Notes: generated from the letters alone by a model not told the origin. A DNA stretch of 64,000 nucleotides from Saprospiraceae bacterium (GCA_016719855.1 JADJYH010000025.1:1-64000); one strand, 5' to 3'; shown: positions 8,192 through 17,014, counted from the first letter of the stretch. Numbers and translations: made by a program.

Positions 8192-9397
8192 ATGAAAATT
8201 CTTCTCGTCACAAAAAAATTTCCGTACCCGCTCAAGGAGGGCGAACCTATCGCCATCAATTACTTGGCACGTTCGCTGTCGGCCATGGGCTGCGAGGTTG
8301 ACTTATTGGTGCTGAACACATCCAAGCACTATTTTGAACCTGAGAACTTCCCACCAACCGAAAACTTTTTTAACGAAATCCACTCTGTGAGGGTGGGCAA
8401 CCACATACGGTTGGGGGGTGCGCTGAGGAGCCTACTTTCTGGCAAATCTTATATTCTCGACCGATTCAAATCTTCAGATTTTGAAGAAAAACTGGAAGAC
8501 CTGCTACGCAGCAAGCGCTACGATGTGGTGCAATTGGAAACCATTTATCTTGCTCATTACCTGCCTTTAATACGAAAGCAGCCTAATCTCGTGGTTTCCT
8601 TACGGGCGCACAACGTGGAGCATGAAATCTGGGAGCGGGTGGCCTCTACCACCACCAACCTGCTGAAAAAATGGTACCTTAAAAACCAAAACCGACACCT
8701 TCGCAGCTTTGAAATCGAGCACCTCAACCAGTTCGATGTGCTGCTGGCCATCACCCCCCGTGACCTCGATGCATTTCGAGCGCTTGGCTACCGAAATGAA
8801 GGGGTGGTCGTGCCGGTTGGGATAAATTTGGTTGACTACCCAGTTGACAATCAGCAAGTTAGCGATATGAACAGCTTCTGCTTTATCGGGGCTTTGGACT
8901 GGATGCCCAACCAGCACGGTGTGGTTTGGTTCCTTGAAAATGTTTGGAAAAAAATGAGGCAAAAGCATCCAGAAGCATCATTTCACATCGCTGGGAAGAA
9001 CACCCCCGCATGGTTGCGAACCAAGGCTGGCAAATTGGCTTCCGTGCATGGCGAGGTGCCGGATGCGAAAGATTTTCTCCGGCGGCACCCGGTGCTGGTT
9101 GCCCCGCTTTTTTCAGGTAGTGGCATCAAGGTCAAAGTATTGGAGGGTATGGCTTTAGGGCGGGTGGTCATCACCACGTCCATTGGGGCTGAGGGGATTC
9201 CTGCCGAGGATGGACGCCACCTGCTGATCGCCGATACTGCCGATGATTTTGAAAAGCACTTAAATTGGTGCTTAAAAAACCCTGCGTCCATGCAGGAGGT
9301 CGGGGTAGAGGCAAGGGAGCTTATCCGACAAAACTTTGATAACTTGGAAATTGTTGGTAGGGTGGTGGCCGCATACGAGAAAATGATAAACCGTTGA
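8192..9397 (+). CDS. GT4-type glycosyltransferase (GT-B fold)
   Basis: The 401-residue product is a cytoplasmic retaining glycosyltransferase. The N-terminal Rossmann half begins MKILLVTKKFPYPLKEGEP and contains VSLRAHNVEHEIWERV, typical of group 1 transferases. The C-terminal half has FIGALDWMPNQHG, the donor-binding stretch FSGSGIKVKVLEGMALGR and the acidic TTSIGAEGI. A TAACTTTG box at 8176-8183 lies only a few bases before the ATG, so transcription could start almost at the start codon. It is not near the main polysaccharide locus; sugar and acceptor are unknown. Confidence 0.85.
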   Translation: MKILLVTKKFPYPLKEGEPIAINYLARSLSAMGCEVDLLVLNTSKHYFEPENFPPTENFFNEIHSVRVGNHIRLGGALRSLLSGKSYILDRFKSSDFEEKLEDLLRSKRYDVVQLETIYLAHYLPLIRKQPNLVVSLRAHNVEHEIWERVASTTTNLLKKWYLKNQNRHLRSFEIEHLNQFDVLLAITPRDLDAFRALGYRNEGVVVPVGINLVDYPVDNQQVSDMNSFCFIGALDWMPNQHGVVWFLENVWKKMRQKHPEASFHIAGKNTPAWLRTKAGKLASVHGEVPDAKDFLRRHPVLVAPLFSGSGIKVKVLEGMALGRVVITTSIGAEGIPAEDGRHLLIADTADDFEKHLNWCLKNPASMQEVGVEARELIRQNFDNLEIVGRVVAAYEKMINR

Positions 9398-9427
9398 TAG
9401 TCATAAAGTTAAATTAAACAGGTAGTC

Positions 9428-9853
9428 ATGAAAAAAAGTGGGTTCATAAAATTGTTGGCATTTGCACTTTTGCTGCTCACCAGCTGCGGTGGCTCAACCC
9501 CATCTTTTGAACAGGAAGATGCGCTTCGCAATGAGGTCTTTGCCATCCACGACGAGGTCATGCCGAAGATGTCAGAAATCGTACGGCTGAAAGGCGGTTT
9601 GAAGGAAATGCCCACCGACTCAACCAACGAAGCAACGGTCAAGGCCGCCCAATCGCAGCTTGAAAAAGCGGAAGATGCAATGATGAGTTGGATGAACAAC
9701 TTCACAGCACCTGAAAAACTGAGGGACTCAAAAAATCACGAAGAAATCATGGCCTATCTCCAGAACGAAAAGCTGGAAATAGCAAAGGTGCGGGATGCCA
9801 TGAACAACAGCATTGAATCAGCTGAAAGGATTCTAAAGGTCTCTGGTCAGTAG
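9428..9853 (+). CDS. Hypothetical helical lipoprotein
   Basis: The 141-residue product begins with a lipoprotein signal (LLAFALLLLTSCGG), so it should be anchored in an outer or inner membrane leaflet. The rest is predicted all-helical, with heptad-like spacing (EIVRLKGGLKEM, AAQSQLEKAEDAMMSWMNNF, LEIAKVRDAMNNSIESAERI). Similar short, charged lipoproteins occur widely in Bacteroidota without assigned function. It starts 30 nt after the glycosyltransferase on the same strand, so the two may be co-transcribed. I do not recognise a functional family. Confidence 0.7.
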   Translation: MKKSGFIKLLAFALLLLTSCGGSTPSFEQEDALRNEVFAIHDEVMPKMSEIVRLKGGLKEMPTDSTNEATVKAAQSQLEKAEDAMMSWMNNFTAPEKLRDSKNHEEIMAYLQNEKLEIAKVRDAMNNSIESAERILKVSGQ

Positions 9854-9919
9854 TTTCTTCTCACAAATTTGGAAAGCGATTATTTTCAACTAAGTTAACA
9901 AAATATTATTCTATTCAAA

Positions 9920-9950
9920 TTGCAACATCTGTGTAATTTGCCTACCTTTG
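9920..9950 (+). promoter_or_regulatory. Bacteroidota-type promoter for typA
   Basis: TTG (9920-9922) and TACCTTTG (9943-9950) are separated by 20 nt, a good match to the -33/-7 pair of the phylum. The predicted start near 9957 gives a leader of about 110 nt that includes the heptamer array at 10029-10063. Confidence 0.6.
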
Positions 9951-10028
9951 CGCCTCTTTTGAAAAAAAGTGAAGAACGAGGCAATTAGGTCTAAATTTTA
10001 TTGGTCTTTTCAAAAAAACAGTCTCTTA

Positions 10029-10063
10029 TTCATCTTTCATCGTTTATCATTCATCATATATCA
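10029..10063 (+). repeat. Five-unit TTCATCA heptamer array before the typA start
   Basis: The units read TTCATCT, TTCATCG, TTTATCA, TTCATCA, TATATCA, exactly five heptamers ending four bases before the typA ATG. The array occupies the ribosome-binding region, which lacks a clear Shine-Dalgarno sequence. The same unit type is found inside the megasynthase at 30773-30807. Confidence 0.75.
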
Positions 10064-10067
10064 AGCA

Positions 10068-11888
10068 ATGGATATCAGAAACATCGCCATAATCGCCCAC
10101 GTTGACCACGGTAAAACAACCTTGGTGGACAAGCTACTCGTAGCTGGCAAACTCTTCGGCGACCATGAAACGCCCGGCGAACTCATCATGGACAACAACG
10201 ACCTTGAGCGGGAGCGTGGCATCACTATTTTAGCCAAAAACGCTGCGTTCTGGTACAAAGGTGTGAAAATCAACGTCATTGACACGCCTGGTCACTCCGA
10301 CTTTGGGGGCGAAGTGGAGCGGGTGCTCAACATGGCCGACGGGGTGCTGCTGCTCGTGGATGCCTTTGAAGGCCCCATGCCGCAAACCCGGTTTGTGCTC
10401 CAAAAAGCTATTGAACTTGGCCTCAAGCCTATCGTCGTAATAAATAAGGTGGACAAGGAAAACTGCAAGCCCGACGAAGTCCAGGACTTAGTGTTCGACC
10501 TGATGTTCAACCTTGGTGCTACCGAAGACCAGTTGGATTTCCCAACGTTGTTCGGCTCAGCTAAGCAGGGCTGGATGAGCAGTGACTTCCGCCAACCAAC
10601 CGACAATATAACGGCGATGCTGGATGCAATCCTTGAGTACATTCCAGCGCCGAAGACCCCGGAAGGCCCACTTCAAATGATAATCACTTCGCTAGACTAC
10701 TCCAACTACATCGGGCGGATTGCCATCGGCAGGTTGCACCGTGGCTCCCTGAAGGCCAACCAACAGGTGGCGCTTATCAAACGTGACGGCACCATCGTTC
10801 GTCAGCAAGTGAAGGGCCTTTACCTTTTCGAAGGCATGGCCAAAATAAAGGCTGACGAAGTACAAGCTGGCGACATCTGCGCCATTCAAGGTATTGAAGG
10901 CTTCGACATCGGCGACACCATTGCCGACCTTGAAAACCCGGAGGCATTGCCCGCCATCAGCATTGACGAGCCGACGATGAGCATGTTGTTCACCATCAAC
11001 GACTCACCTTTCTTCGGACAAGAAGGCAAATTTGTGACTTCACGCCACGTTCGTGAGCGTTTGGAAAAAGAGCTTGAAAAAAATCTCGCTCTTCGCATCA
11101 AGGATGGTGAATCTACCGATTCTTGGAGGGTGTACGGCAGGGGAGTTTTGCACCTTGCAATTTTGATAGAAACCATGCGCCGTGAGGGATACGAGCTACA
11201 AATCGGACAGCCGCAGGTTATCCTGAAGCGCATTGACGGCCACCTCCACGAACCTATTGAAGAGCTGACGATTGACGTTCCAGAAACTGGTTCTGGTACG
11301 GCCATTGACATGGTGACACGTCGCAAGGGTCTCATGACTTCGATGGTGCCAAAGGGCGACCGGGTTATTCTACGATTCGAAATGCCATCAAGGGGCATCA
11401 TTGGCTTGCGGAGCAACCTGCTCACAGCTACGGCTGGTGAGGCCATCATGACGCACCGTTTCATGGAGTTCCAACCATACAAAGGGGAACTGCCCAAGCG
11501 CCAGAATGGTTCGTTGCTCTCGATGGAGCAGGGCAAAGCAATTCCTTACTCGATTTTCAACCTGCAAGACCGTGGCAAGTTCTTCGTGGATGCCAACGAG
11601 GAAATCTACGAAGGACAGGTAGTTGGTGAAAATACACGTCCTGGTGACATGACCGTAAACGTGACCAAGACCAAGAAGCTCACCAACATGCGTGCCTCTG
11701 GTGCCGATGAAAAAACGAAGCTCACGCCTCCTGTGAAATTCAGTCTTGAAGAAGCGCTAGAGTACATCATGGAAGATGAATACGTGGAGGTGACGCCGAA
11801 AAGCATTCGTTTGCGCAAGATTTACCTCAAGGATTTTGAGCGCAAACGCAATACCAAGACAGTAGAGCTTGTAGAAGAAGAAGTATAA
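10068..11888 (+). CDS. typA: Ribosome-associated GTPase TypA/BipA
   Basis: TypA is a translational GTPase acting on the ribosome, important in stress and ribosome assembly. The 606-residue product starts MDIRNIAIIAHVDHGKTT, with G1 (AHVDHGKTT), G2 region (RERGITI), G3 (DTPGHSDF), G4 (NKVDK) and G5 (GSAK). Domain II follows from about residue 200 (IGRIAIGRLHRGSLK), then domain III and the BipA-specific C-terminal domain (TNMRASGADEKTKLTPP, YVEVTPKSIRLRK). The longer open frame back to 9969 is rejected because it crosses the promoter and heptamer array and adds no conserved residues. The frame is intact and two terminators follow. Confidence 0.97.
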   Translation: MDIRNIAIIAHVDHGKTTLVDKLLVAGKLFGDHETPGELIMDNNDLERERGITILAKNAAFWYKGVKINVIDTPGHSDFGGEVERVLNMADGVLLLVDAFEGPMPQTRFVLQKAIELGLKPIVVINKVDKENCKPDEVQDLVFDLMFNLGATEDQLDFPTLFGSAKQGWMSSDFRQPTDNITAMLDAILEYIPAPKTPEGPLQMIITSLDYSNYIGRIAIGRLHRGSLKANQQVALIKRDGTIVRQQVKGLYLFEGMAKIKADEVQAGDICAIQGIEGFDIGDTIADLENPEALPAISIDEPTMSMLFTINDSPFFGQEGKFVTSRHVRERLEKELEKNLALRIKDGESTDSWRVYGRGVLHLAILIETMRREGYELQIGQPQVILKRIDGHLHEPIEELTIDVPETGSGTAIDMVTRRKGLMTSMVPKGDRVILRFEMPSRGIIGLRSNLLTATAGEAIMTHRFMEFQPYKGELPKRQNGSLLSMEQGKAIPYSIFNLQDRGKFFVDANEEIYEGQVVGENTRPGDMTVNVTKTKKLTNMRASGADEKTKLTPPVKFSLEEALEYIMEDEYVEVTPKSIRLRKIYLKDFERKRNTKTVELVEEEV

Positions 11889-11894
11889 TAATCA

Positions 11895-11920
11895 AGCAGG
11901 CATGTGCCTGCTCGTTTTTA
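11895..11920 (+). terminator. First typA terminator
   Basis: AGCAGGC (11895-11901), a 4-nt loop and GCCTGCT (11906-11912) are followed by CGTTTTTA, a compact intrinsic terminator directly behind the typA stop. Confidence 0.7.
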
Positions 11921-11925
11921 AAAAT

Positions 11926-11964
11926 AAAAAAGCTCCGGGTGGATTTTCCACTTCGGAGCTTTTT
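11926..11964. terminator. Bidirectional terminator between convergent genes
   Basis: AAAAAGCTCCG pairs with CGGAGCTTTTT around a loop of about 16 nt. The A-run and T-run let the hairpin work on both strands, serving typA and the convergent gene ending at 12030. Confidence 0.75.
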
Positions 11965-12029
11965 CGTTAGGGTTGGTTGGTTCTGGCATTGGGGGAATCA
12001 ACTTTTAATAGCGCTCATCAACCCCATCA

Positions 12030-12470
12030 TCAACTCCGCTTTCGTGCCTTCACCATCTTCTCCCGGTACACCATCTCGTCTATTTCGGCGGCTTCGAGCA
12101 GGTAAGCACTGAGCAGTTCCACATTGATTTCTTTGGGTGAAAAAAATCGCTTGTTGAACACTTGCTTGCGATTGCCACGTTCCAAGTAATTGGCCTCGTC
12201 TGCCAGTAGGTTGCCGTAGTTGAAACCAAACTCCACCCCCTGCCAAGTCTTGCAGCCCCACGACACTGCCCCCGGCCAGATGTAGCAAATGCCTTTGCGG
12301 AGGCTGTAAAATGGAACATTGAAGGAAAGCCGTTCTTGGATTTGTGGCAGGGTAGTGAAAACCAATTCACGAAGCACTTCAGTTATCACCAACTGGTCTT
12401 CTGGTAAAAAGGCCAGCAATTCGCCCATGTTACTGAAGGCGGCATTTTGCATTTTGCTTTGTTCTCTCAT
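12030..12470 (-). CDS. DUF1801-type protein
   Basis: The 146-residue product resembles DUF1801/YdhG-like proteins of the iron-chaperone-like fold: ITEVLRELVFTTLPQIQERL, then NVPFYSLRKGICYIWPGAVSWG, EFGFNYGNLLAD and a long C-terminal helix (EINVELLSAYLLEAAEIDEM). The start is placed at ATG 12470; the open frame continues to 12563 but the added residues (Cys-rich, lacking any pattern) do not fit the family. ATG 12452 is a possible alternative. It stands alone, convergent to typA. The biochemical role of these proteins is not established. Confidence 0.7.
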   Translation of the reverse strand: MREQSKMQNAAFSNMGELLAFLPEDQLVITEVLRELVFTTLPQIQERLSFNVPFYSLRKGICYIWPGAVSWGCKTWQGVEFGFNYGNLLADEANYLERGNRKQVFNKRFFSPKEINVELLSAYLLEAAEIDEMVYREKMVKARKRS

Positions 12471-12735
12471 CAGGTGGTTTTGGTTTGAAATCGTTGGCTT
12501 CAAAACGTTTGCAAGCTTATGATTTTTTGCAAAAAAACAAGCGCAACAATTAGCCTGAATCAAACATCTTGTGCCAGATGGAGTATAAATTGATAAGTGG
12601 GATTATCTTTGGCCGGCACTTGAATCACTGTCAAAAAGGAAGTTTCTCAGTCAGATAAATAATTGACTATCAGTTTCTTGTCTCCAAAAATCCTGTTGAA
12701 TACAATTTGTTAAAATCATTAAAACCTTATTCTCC

Positions 12736-13650
12736 ATGAAAAAAATACTTTTTTTATTCCTTGGCTTGTCCTTGCTAAGTTCCTGCGTTTCCAAGAAAAA
12801 ATTTATTGACCTCCAAGCCGAGCGTGACAGCATCCGCATGTCGCACAGCAAGCTCGAAGAAGACCTTAAAGAATGCGAACGCAGCAAAACCAGCTTTCGC
12901 ACTGACCTTGAAATGCGAGGCAACCAGCTCTCAGCTCGGGAAGCCGAATTGGCCGCCGAGCGCAGCAGGGCAAAGTCACTTGAAGACCAAATCAACAACC
13001 TTCAAGTCACCAACAAGAACCTGCTCGATCGGCTTTCCGACCTTTCCGTCATCAGCAAGTCGGGTGCAGAGAGCATCCAGAAATCGCTGGAGGCCATCAA
13101 CCAGCAGAACACCTACATCAAAGACCTAACCGGCACCATTCAGCGAAAAGACTCGCTAAACCTAGCCCTCGTGATGAACCTCAAGCGTTCCCTCGCCGAC
13201 GTGAACGACGAGGATGTGAACATCGAGGTGAGAAAAGGGGTGGTGTACATCTCGCTTTCCGACAAAATGCTCTTCAACTCTGGCAGCTACATCATCAAGC
13301 CGGCCGCCGAGACGGTACTCGGTAAAATCGCCAAGGTGGTAAACGACCACAATGAACTTGACATTCTCGTGGAGGGCCACACCGATACCGTGCCCATCAA
13401 GACGGAATTCATTAAGGACAACTGGGATTTGAGCGCTCTGCGGGCAACATCCGTGGTACGACTGCTGCAATGGAAATACAACGTGAAACCGGAGCGCATG
13501 ACCGCAGGTGGTCGCAGTCAGTTTGTGCCAAATGATACCAATGCAACGGATCAAGGCAAGAGCAAAAATCGCCGCACTGAAATCATCATCCTGCCGAAAC
13601 TTGACCAGTTTTTTCAACTGTTGGAACCGAATGCAGGCGGTAAGAAGTAA
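12736..13650 (+). CDS. OmpA-family peptidoglycan-binding lipoprotein
   Basis: The 304-residue product anchors the outer membrane to peptidoglycan. It has a lipoprotein signal (FLFLGLSLLSSCVSKKKF), a coiled-coil region at about residues 25-120 rich in E, K, Q and L (DLQAERDSIRMSHSKLEEDL), and a C-terminal OmpA domain from about residue 150: LLFNSGSYIIKP, DILVEGHTDTVPI, DLSALRATSVVRLL, GGRSQFVP, KNRRTEIII. The NxxLSxxRA-like motif appears as DLSALRA and the arginine pair (NRRTE) is present, so peptidoglycan binding is expected. The frame is intact. It lies alone, convergent with the DinB gene. Confidence 0.9.
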   Translation: MKKILFLFLGLSLLSSCVSKKKFIDLQAERDSIRMSHSKLEEDLKECERSKTSFRTDLEMRGNQLSAREAELAAERSRAKSLEDQINNLQVTNKNLLDRLSDLSVISKSGAESIQKSLEAINQQNTYIKDLTGTIQRKDSLNLALVMNLKRSLADVNDEDVNIEVRKGVVYISLSDKMLFNSGSYIIKPAAETVLGKIAKVVNDHNELDILVEGHTDTVPIKTEFIKDNWDLSALRATSVVRLLQWKYNVKPERMTAGGRSQFVPNDTNATDQGKSKNRRTEIIILPKLDQFFQLLEPNAGGKK

Positions 13651-13780
13651 CGAAAATGCCATGAGGTCATTTATTTTACCCACACCGGGAATTTGGTTTT
13701 TGCGGAAATGCCAACACTACATGTTGGCTGCATTGATAGCCGCACACGTTAGGGGGGGGTATTAAGTTTCCTTTTTGACA

Positions 13781-14263
13781 TTATCGCCAAATTCCAGAAT
13801 TTCTAATTAACGATTTCACCATCGCCACCTGCCCCAAGTGATAAATATCGTGGTGCAACACCCCGAATGCGAGTCTCCTGAACTTCCTGCTCGGCACAAA
13901 ATCAGTATCCAGGAACGCCTCGTCCTTTCCGGAAAGCTGCTCAACAATAATGGTTTGCTGCTCTGCGAAAGCCGTTTTGGCCGCTTCCCATGTTTCGGCA
14001 TTTTGGGTGCTAGCGTCGGGCCAATTGTCTGCATCGGTCACATCGGCCCTAATATCGAGGTTGCCCAGCAGGCGTTCGGTTAGTGACTTGCGCCATTTTA
14101 CCATGTGCCAGAGCAAGACGGCGATGGAGTGCTGGTTGGGCGGCGTTGCCAGTGCTTCGGTCGGTGAAATATCGGAAATAACATCGAGATAGCTGTCGCC
14201 AAACCACGGGTTGTCGTTGTAAAAAGCTTTGAAATCATGGACGAGTTGTTCGATAGCTGTCAT
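13781..14263 (-). CDS. DinB-like four-helix protein
   Basis: This 160-residue product has the DinB/DUF664 four-helix pattern with the three spaced histidines used for metal binding: HSIAVLLWHMVKWR in the second helix, and FGVLHHDIYHLGQVAMVK near the end (HxxxHxxQ type). The short N-terminus (FKAFYNDNPWFGDSYLDVI) contains the GDS(W/Y) segment often seen before helix two. Such proteins include bacillithiol-S-transferase-like enzymes, but many have unknown substrates. It is a single gene, convergent to the OmpA-family lipoprotein. Confidence 0.75.
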   Translation of the reverse strand: MTAIEQLVHDFKAFYNDNPWFGDSYLDVISDISPTEALATPPNQHSIAVLLWHMVKWRKSLTERLLGNLDIRADVTDADNWPDASTQNAETWEAAKTAFAEQQTIIVEQLSGKDEAFLDTDFVPSRKFRRLAFGVLHHDIYHLGQVAMVKSLIRNSGIWR

Positions 14264-14357
14264 GCTGAGGAGTTTTAAAAGTTAGCGAAGTCTTGTGGGA
14301 TATAATTTTTTGTTAATCTGAAATTGCTCGAAATATCGTTCCATTGCAACCGTTTTC

Positions 14358-14558
14358 ATGCCATACCAAAAACGCAACGACATGATGACGAATCGAAAAT
14401 TTGAAAACGCTGCTGCCTTGCGCAGTCGGATTGCCTTGCTGGTAGCCTTGGTAGTTCATATCGCACTGATAGGCTTTTTGGTACTTCGCAGTGAAAATAG
14501 TAGTGGAATTTCTGCCAAGACCAAGGAGCCAATCAATCCAGCACAGCCCAGACCATAA
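14358..14558 (+). CDS. Small single-pass membrane protein
   Basis: The open frame encodes 66 residues with one hydrophobic helix (IALLVALVVHIALIGFLVL) after a basic N-terminus, so the protein would sit N-in in the inner membrane with a short Ser/Pro-rich tail. Starts at ATG 14382 or 14385 are equally possible. The sequence is followed after 2 nt by the convergent deoxynucleoside kinase. I do not recognise a family; the coding status is likely but not certain. Confidence 0.5.
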   Translation: MPYQKRNDMMTNRKFENAAALRSRIALLVALVVHIALIGFLVLRSENSSGISAKTKEPINPAQPRP

Positions 14559-14560
14559 GT

Positions 14561-15202
14561 TTAAAAAAGTCCGTGCAGCTCTGCTCGGACGTTGTTGACG
14601 ACTTTGCCTAGGTCCTCTGGGTTGGACTCAAAATCAATTTCATCTGAATTGATGACAAGCAATTTGCCTTCCTTGTAGCCACTGATCCATTGTTCGTAGC
14701 GTTCGTTGAGGCGCCTGAGATAGTCGAGGCTCATGCTCCCTTCGTAGTCACGTCCCCTCGATTGAATATGGGAAACCAAGGTCGGGATGCTGGCTTTGAG
14801 GTAGATGAGCAGGTCGGGCGCCTGTATCTGCGAGGACATGGTTTGGAAAAGGCTGAAGTAATTTTCATAGTCCCGGCTGGTCATCAGCCCCATGTCGTGC
14901 AGGTTTGGTGCGAAAATGTAGGCGTCTTCGTAAATCGTCCGGTCCTGAATGACCGTATGCCCACCTTGCAAAATCTTCAAAACCTGTTGGTAACGATTGT
15001 TTAAAAAGTAGATTTGCAGATTGAACGACCACCGCTGCATGTCGTGGTAGAAATCGGCGAGGTAGGGGTTGTCGTCCGTGCTTTCAAAATGGGTTTCCCA
15101 ATTGAAATGGCGGGCAAGCTTTGCGCAAAGCGTGGTTTTGCCAGCGCCGATGTTCCCGGCGATTGCAATGTGCTTCACAATGGGTTTAACTTGTTCACTC
15201 AT
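14561..15202 (-). CDS. Deoxynucleoside kinase
   Basis: The 213-residue enzyme phosphorylates deoxyribonucleosides for salvage. It has the P-loop AIAGNIGAGKTTL, the substrate-contact EST near FESTDDNPYLADFY, the DRT (DRS-type) motif QDRTIYEDAYIFAPNL, and the lid region SRGRDYEGSMSLDYLRRLNE. Length and order of motifs fit bacterial dAdo/dGuo or dCyd kinases of the dNK family; the exact nucleoside cannot be told. The frame is intact. It is divergent from gatC across a gap of about 180 nt that holds a 12-bp inverted repeat. Confidence 0.9.
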   Translation of the reverse strand: MSEQVKPIVKHIAIAGNIGAGKTTLCAKLARHFNWETHFESTDDNPYLADFYHDMQRWSFNLQIYFLNNRYQQVLKILQGGHTVIQDRTIYEDAYIFAPNLHDMGLMTSRDYENYFSLFQTMSSQIQAPDLLIYLKASIPTLVSHIQSRGRDYEGSMSLDYLRRLNERYEQWISGYKEGKLLVINSDEIDFESNPEDLGKVVNNVRAELHGLF

Positions 15203-15254
15203 CAGTTTTGTTGTTTCCTAAACAAGCACGAAAATAGAAACTTTGCTCAGAATA

Positions 15255-15332
15255 AAGGGTTTTCGGTTTTCAGGTTCCAAGAAACCTAATAGGTGGCACA
15301 AGCCAGGAAAACTTTCGACCCCGAAAACCCTT
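15255..15332. repeat. 12-bp inverted repeat between dNK and gatC
   Basis: AAGGGTTTTCGG (15255-15266) and its exact reverse complement CCGAAAACCCTT (15321-15332) are 54 nt apart in the divergent intergenic gap. It could be a dispersed repeat or a binding site; nothing decides between these. Confidence 0.45.
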
Positions 15333-15380
15333 AACCCGAATTCTCTCTATGAAATGTGGCGAATCATCTAAAAAACAATT

Positions 15381-15668
15381 ATGAAGATAGACCGTGACCT
15401 AATTTTAAAGCTTGAAAATTTGGCCAAGCTCGAACTCTCAGAAGGGGAGCGGGAGCGCTTGGGGGTGGATTTGACCAACATCCTTCAAATGGTCGAGAAA
15501 TTGAAGGAGCTTGACACCTCCAATGTGGAGCCGCTGACCTATATTTCCGATGCTGTCAACATGCTTAGGGAAGATGAAATCAAGGGGCAAGTTTCCAATG
15601 AGCAAGCCCTTTTCAACGCTCCCGAAAAGAACAAACCTTATTTCAAAGTGCCAAAAGTGATAAACTAG
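15381..15668 (+). CDS. gatC: Asp/Glu-tRNA amidotransferase subunit C
   Basis: GatC is the small subunit that stabilises GatA and GatB in the enzyme making Gln-tRNA(Gln) or Asn-tRNA(Asn) by transamidation. The 95-residue product has the family pattern: ENLAKLELSEGERERLGVDL, ILQMVEKLKELDTSNVEP, the MLREDE motif and the conserved end FKVPKVI. Length matches the family. gatA and gatB are not in the window, so the complex is encoded at separate loci. It begins a same-strand series running through the ABC ATPase, adenosyltransferase and pyrG. Confidence 0.93.
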   Translation: MKIDRDLILKLENLAKLELSEGERERLGVDLTNILQMVEKLKELDTSNVEPLTYISDAVNMLREDEIKGQVSNEQALFNAPEKNKPYFKVPKVIN

Positions 15669-15701
15669 CAGGTGACTTTTTTTTGAAAAATCAAATAACG
15701 C

Positions 15702-16415
15702 ATGAATTCATTAATTTCCGTTCGCAACTTGGTTAAGACCTACTACATGGGTGCCAACGTGGTCAACGCGCTGCAAGGCGTCAACCTCGAGATTTTCAAA
15801 AACGAATACGTGGCACTGATGGGCCCTTCCGGTTCCGGAAAATCCACGCTGATGAACCTCATCGGTTGTCTCGATACTCCAACTTCTGGCGAGTACATCT
15901 TGAACGGTTCCTATGTGAGCACCATGGATGATGGTGAACTGGCTGGAGTTAGGAACAAGGAAATCGGCTTTATTTTCCAGACTTTTAACCTGTTACCCAG
16001 GCTTTCTGCTTTGGACAACGTAGCGCTGCCACTGGTTTATGCAGGTCTGAGCAGGGCAGAGCGAATCGAAAAGGCGAAGCACGTCCTGAATTCCGTGGGT
16101 CTTTCCGACCGTATGGATCACAAGCCGAACGAGCTTTCTGGTGGCCAACGGCAGCGGGTGGCGGTGGCACGTGCCCTCGTGAACTCTCCCAGTATTATTT
16201 TGGCCGACGAGCCAACAGGCAACCTCGACTCAAAAACTTCCTACGAAATCATCGGCCTTTTTGAGGAAATCCATGCTGCGGGAAACACCATCGTGCTGGT
16301 AACGCACGAACCGGACATCGCCGAGTATGCACATCGCATTGTAAAAATGCGGGACGGCAGGATAGAGAGCGATGTTGCGAACCCAAATCCAGTCAGGGTG
16401 ATGCAAGAAGCTTGA
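15702..16415 (+). CDS. ABC transporter ATPase of the LolD/MacB type
   Basis: The 237-residue ATPase has Walker A GPSGSGKS, Q-loop FIFQTFNLLPRLS, signature LSGGQRQRVAVARAL, Walker B IILADEPTGNLDS and H-loop VLVTHEPDIA. The GNLDS extension and short linker between Q-loop and signature are typical of LolD, FtsE and MacB-class systems that extrude or move substrates without classical transport. No permease gene is adjacent, so the partner is elsewhere. It is 33 nt after gatC. The precise role cannot be assigned. Confidence 0.9.
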   Translation: MNSLISVRNLVKTYYMGANVVNALQGVNLEIFKNEYVALMGPSGSGKSTLMNLIGCLDTPTSGEYILNGSYVSTMDDGELAGVRNKEIGFIFQTFNLLPRLSALDNVALPLVYAGLSRAERIEKAKHVLNSVGLSDRMDHKPNELSGGQRQRVAVARALVNSPSIILADEPTGNLDSKTSYEIIGLFEEIHAAGNTIVLVTHEPDIAEYAHRIVKMRDGRIESDVANPNPVRVMQEA

Positions 16416-16465
16416 TTTGATAGGCAGTCTAATCCGCAACCCCAAACCCAACATTCGCAATCAAT

Positions 16466-17014
16466 ATGGCCTTTAAAATTTACACCAAAACTGGCGATGA
16501 AGGCCAGACCGCCCTTTTTGGCGGAAAGCGTTTGCCCAAAAGCCACCTGCGCATTGAATGCTACGGCACGGTGGATGAGTTGAACTCCTTCATTGGATTG
16601 GTTCGTGATTGCGCAGAAGATGGTCATATCCGGACTGTTTTGTTTGAAATTCAGAACCGACTTTTTGACCTAGGAGCCAACCTTGCAACCGACCCTGCGA
16701 AGAATTTGCCCATTCCCTCCCTTACACAATCTGATTTACAACTTCTTGAAAATGAAATAGATGCGATGGAGGAAACACTTCCTTCGTTGAAAAATTTTAT
16801 CCTTCCGGGTGGGCACCCGACAGTCTCTCATTGCCATGTGGCCCGCTGCGTTTGCCGACGTGCCGAGCGATTGGTGGTGGCACTGAACATGGACGAGCCA
16901 GTGTCCCCCGAAGTGCTAAAATATTTGAATCGGCTTTCCGACTATCTATTTGTACTTGCCAGGAAAATAGGCCAAAACCTTGGGGCAAACGAGGTGGTTT
17001 GGAAAGGTCGCTGA
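16466..17014 (+). CDS. PduO-type cob(I)alamin adenosyltransferase
   Basis: This enzyme transfers the adenosyl group of ATP to cob(I)alamin or cob(I)yrinate a,c-diamide to form the adenosyl cofactor. The 182-residue product has the ATP-binding N-terminus KIYTKTGDEGQTALFGGKRL, the YGTVDELNSFIGLVRD segment, and the C-terminal helices with HVARCVCRRAERLVV and LKYLNRLSDYLFVLAR, containing the conserved R-x-x-x-R-x-E and N-R-L-S-D motifs. Length and order match the PduO/MMAB family. It follows the ABC ATPase by 50 nt. No other cobalamin genes are nearby. Confidence 0.92.
   Translation: MAFKIYTKTGDEGQTALFGGKRLPKSHLRIECYGTVDELNSFIGLVRDCAEDGHIRTVLFEIQNRLFDLGANLATDPAKNLPIPSLTQSDLQLLENEIDAMEETLPSLKNFILPGGHPTVSHCHVARCVCRRAERLVVALNMDEPVSPEVLKYLNRLSDYLFVLARKIGQNLGANEVVWKGR

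Noticed and set aside
9969..10067. N-terminal extension of TypA
   Set aside because: The extension covers a predicted leader and the heptamer array and adds no family residues; ATG 10068 gives the usual N-terminus.
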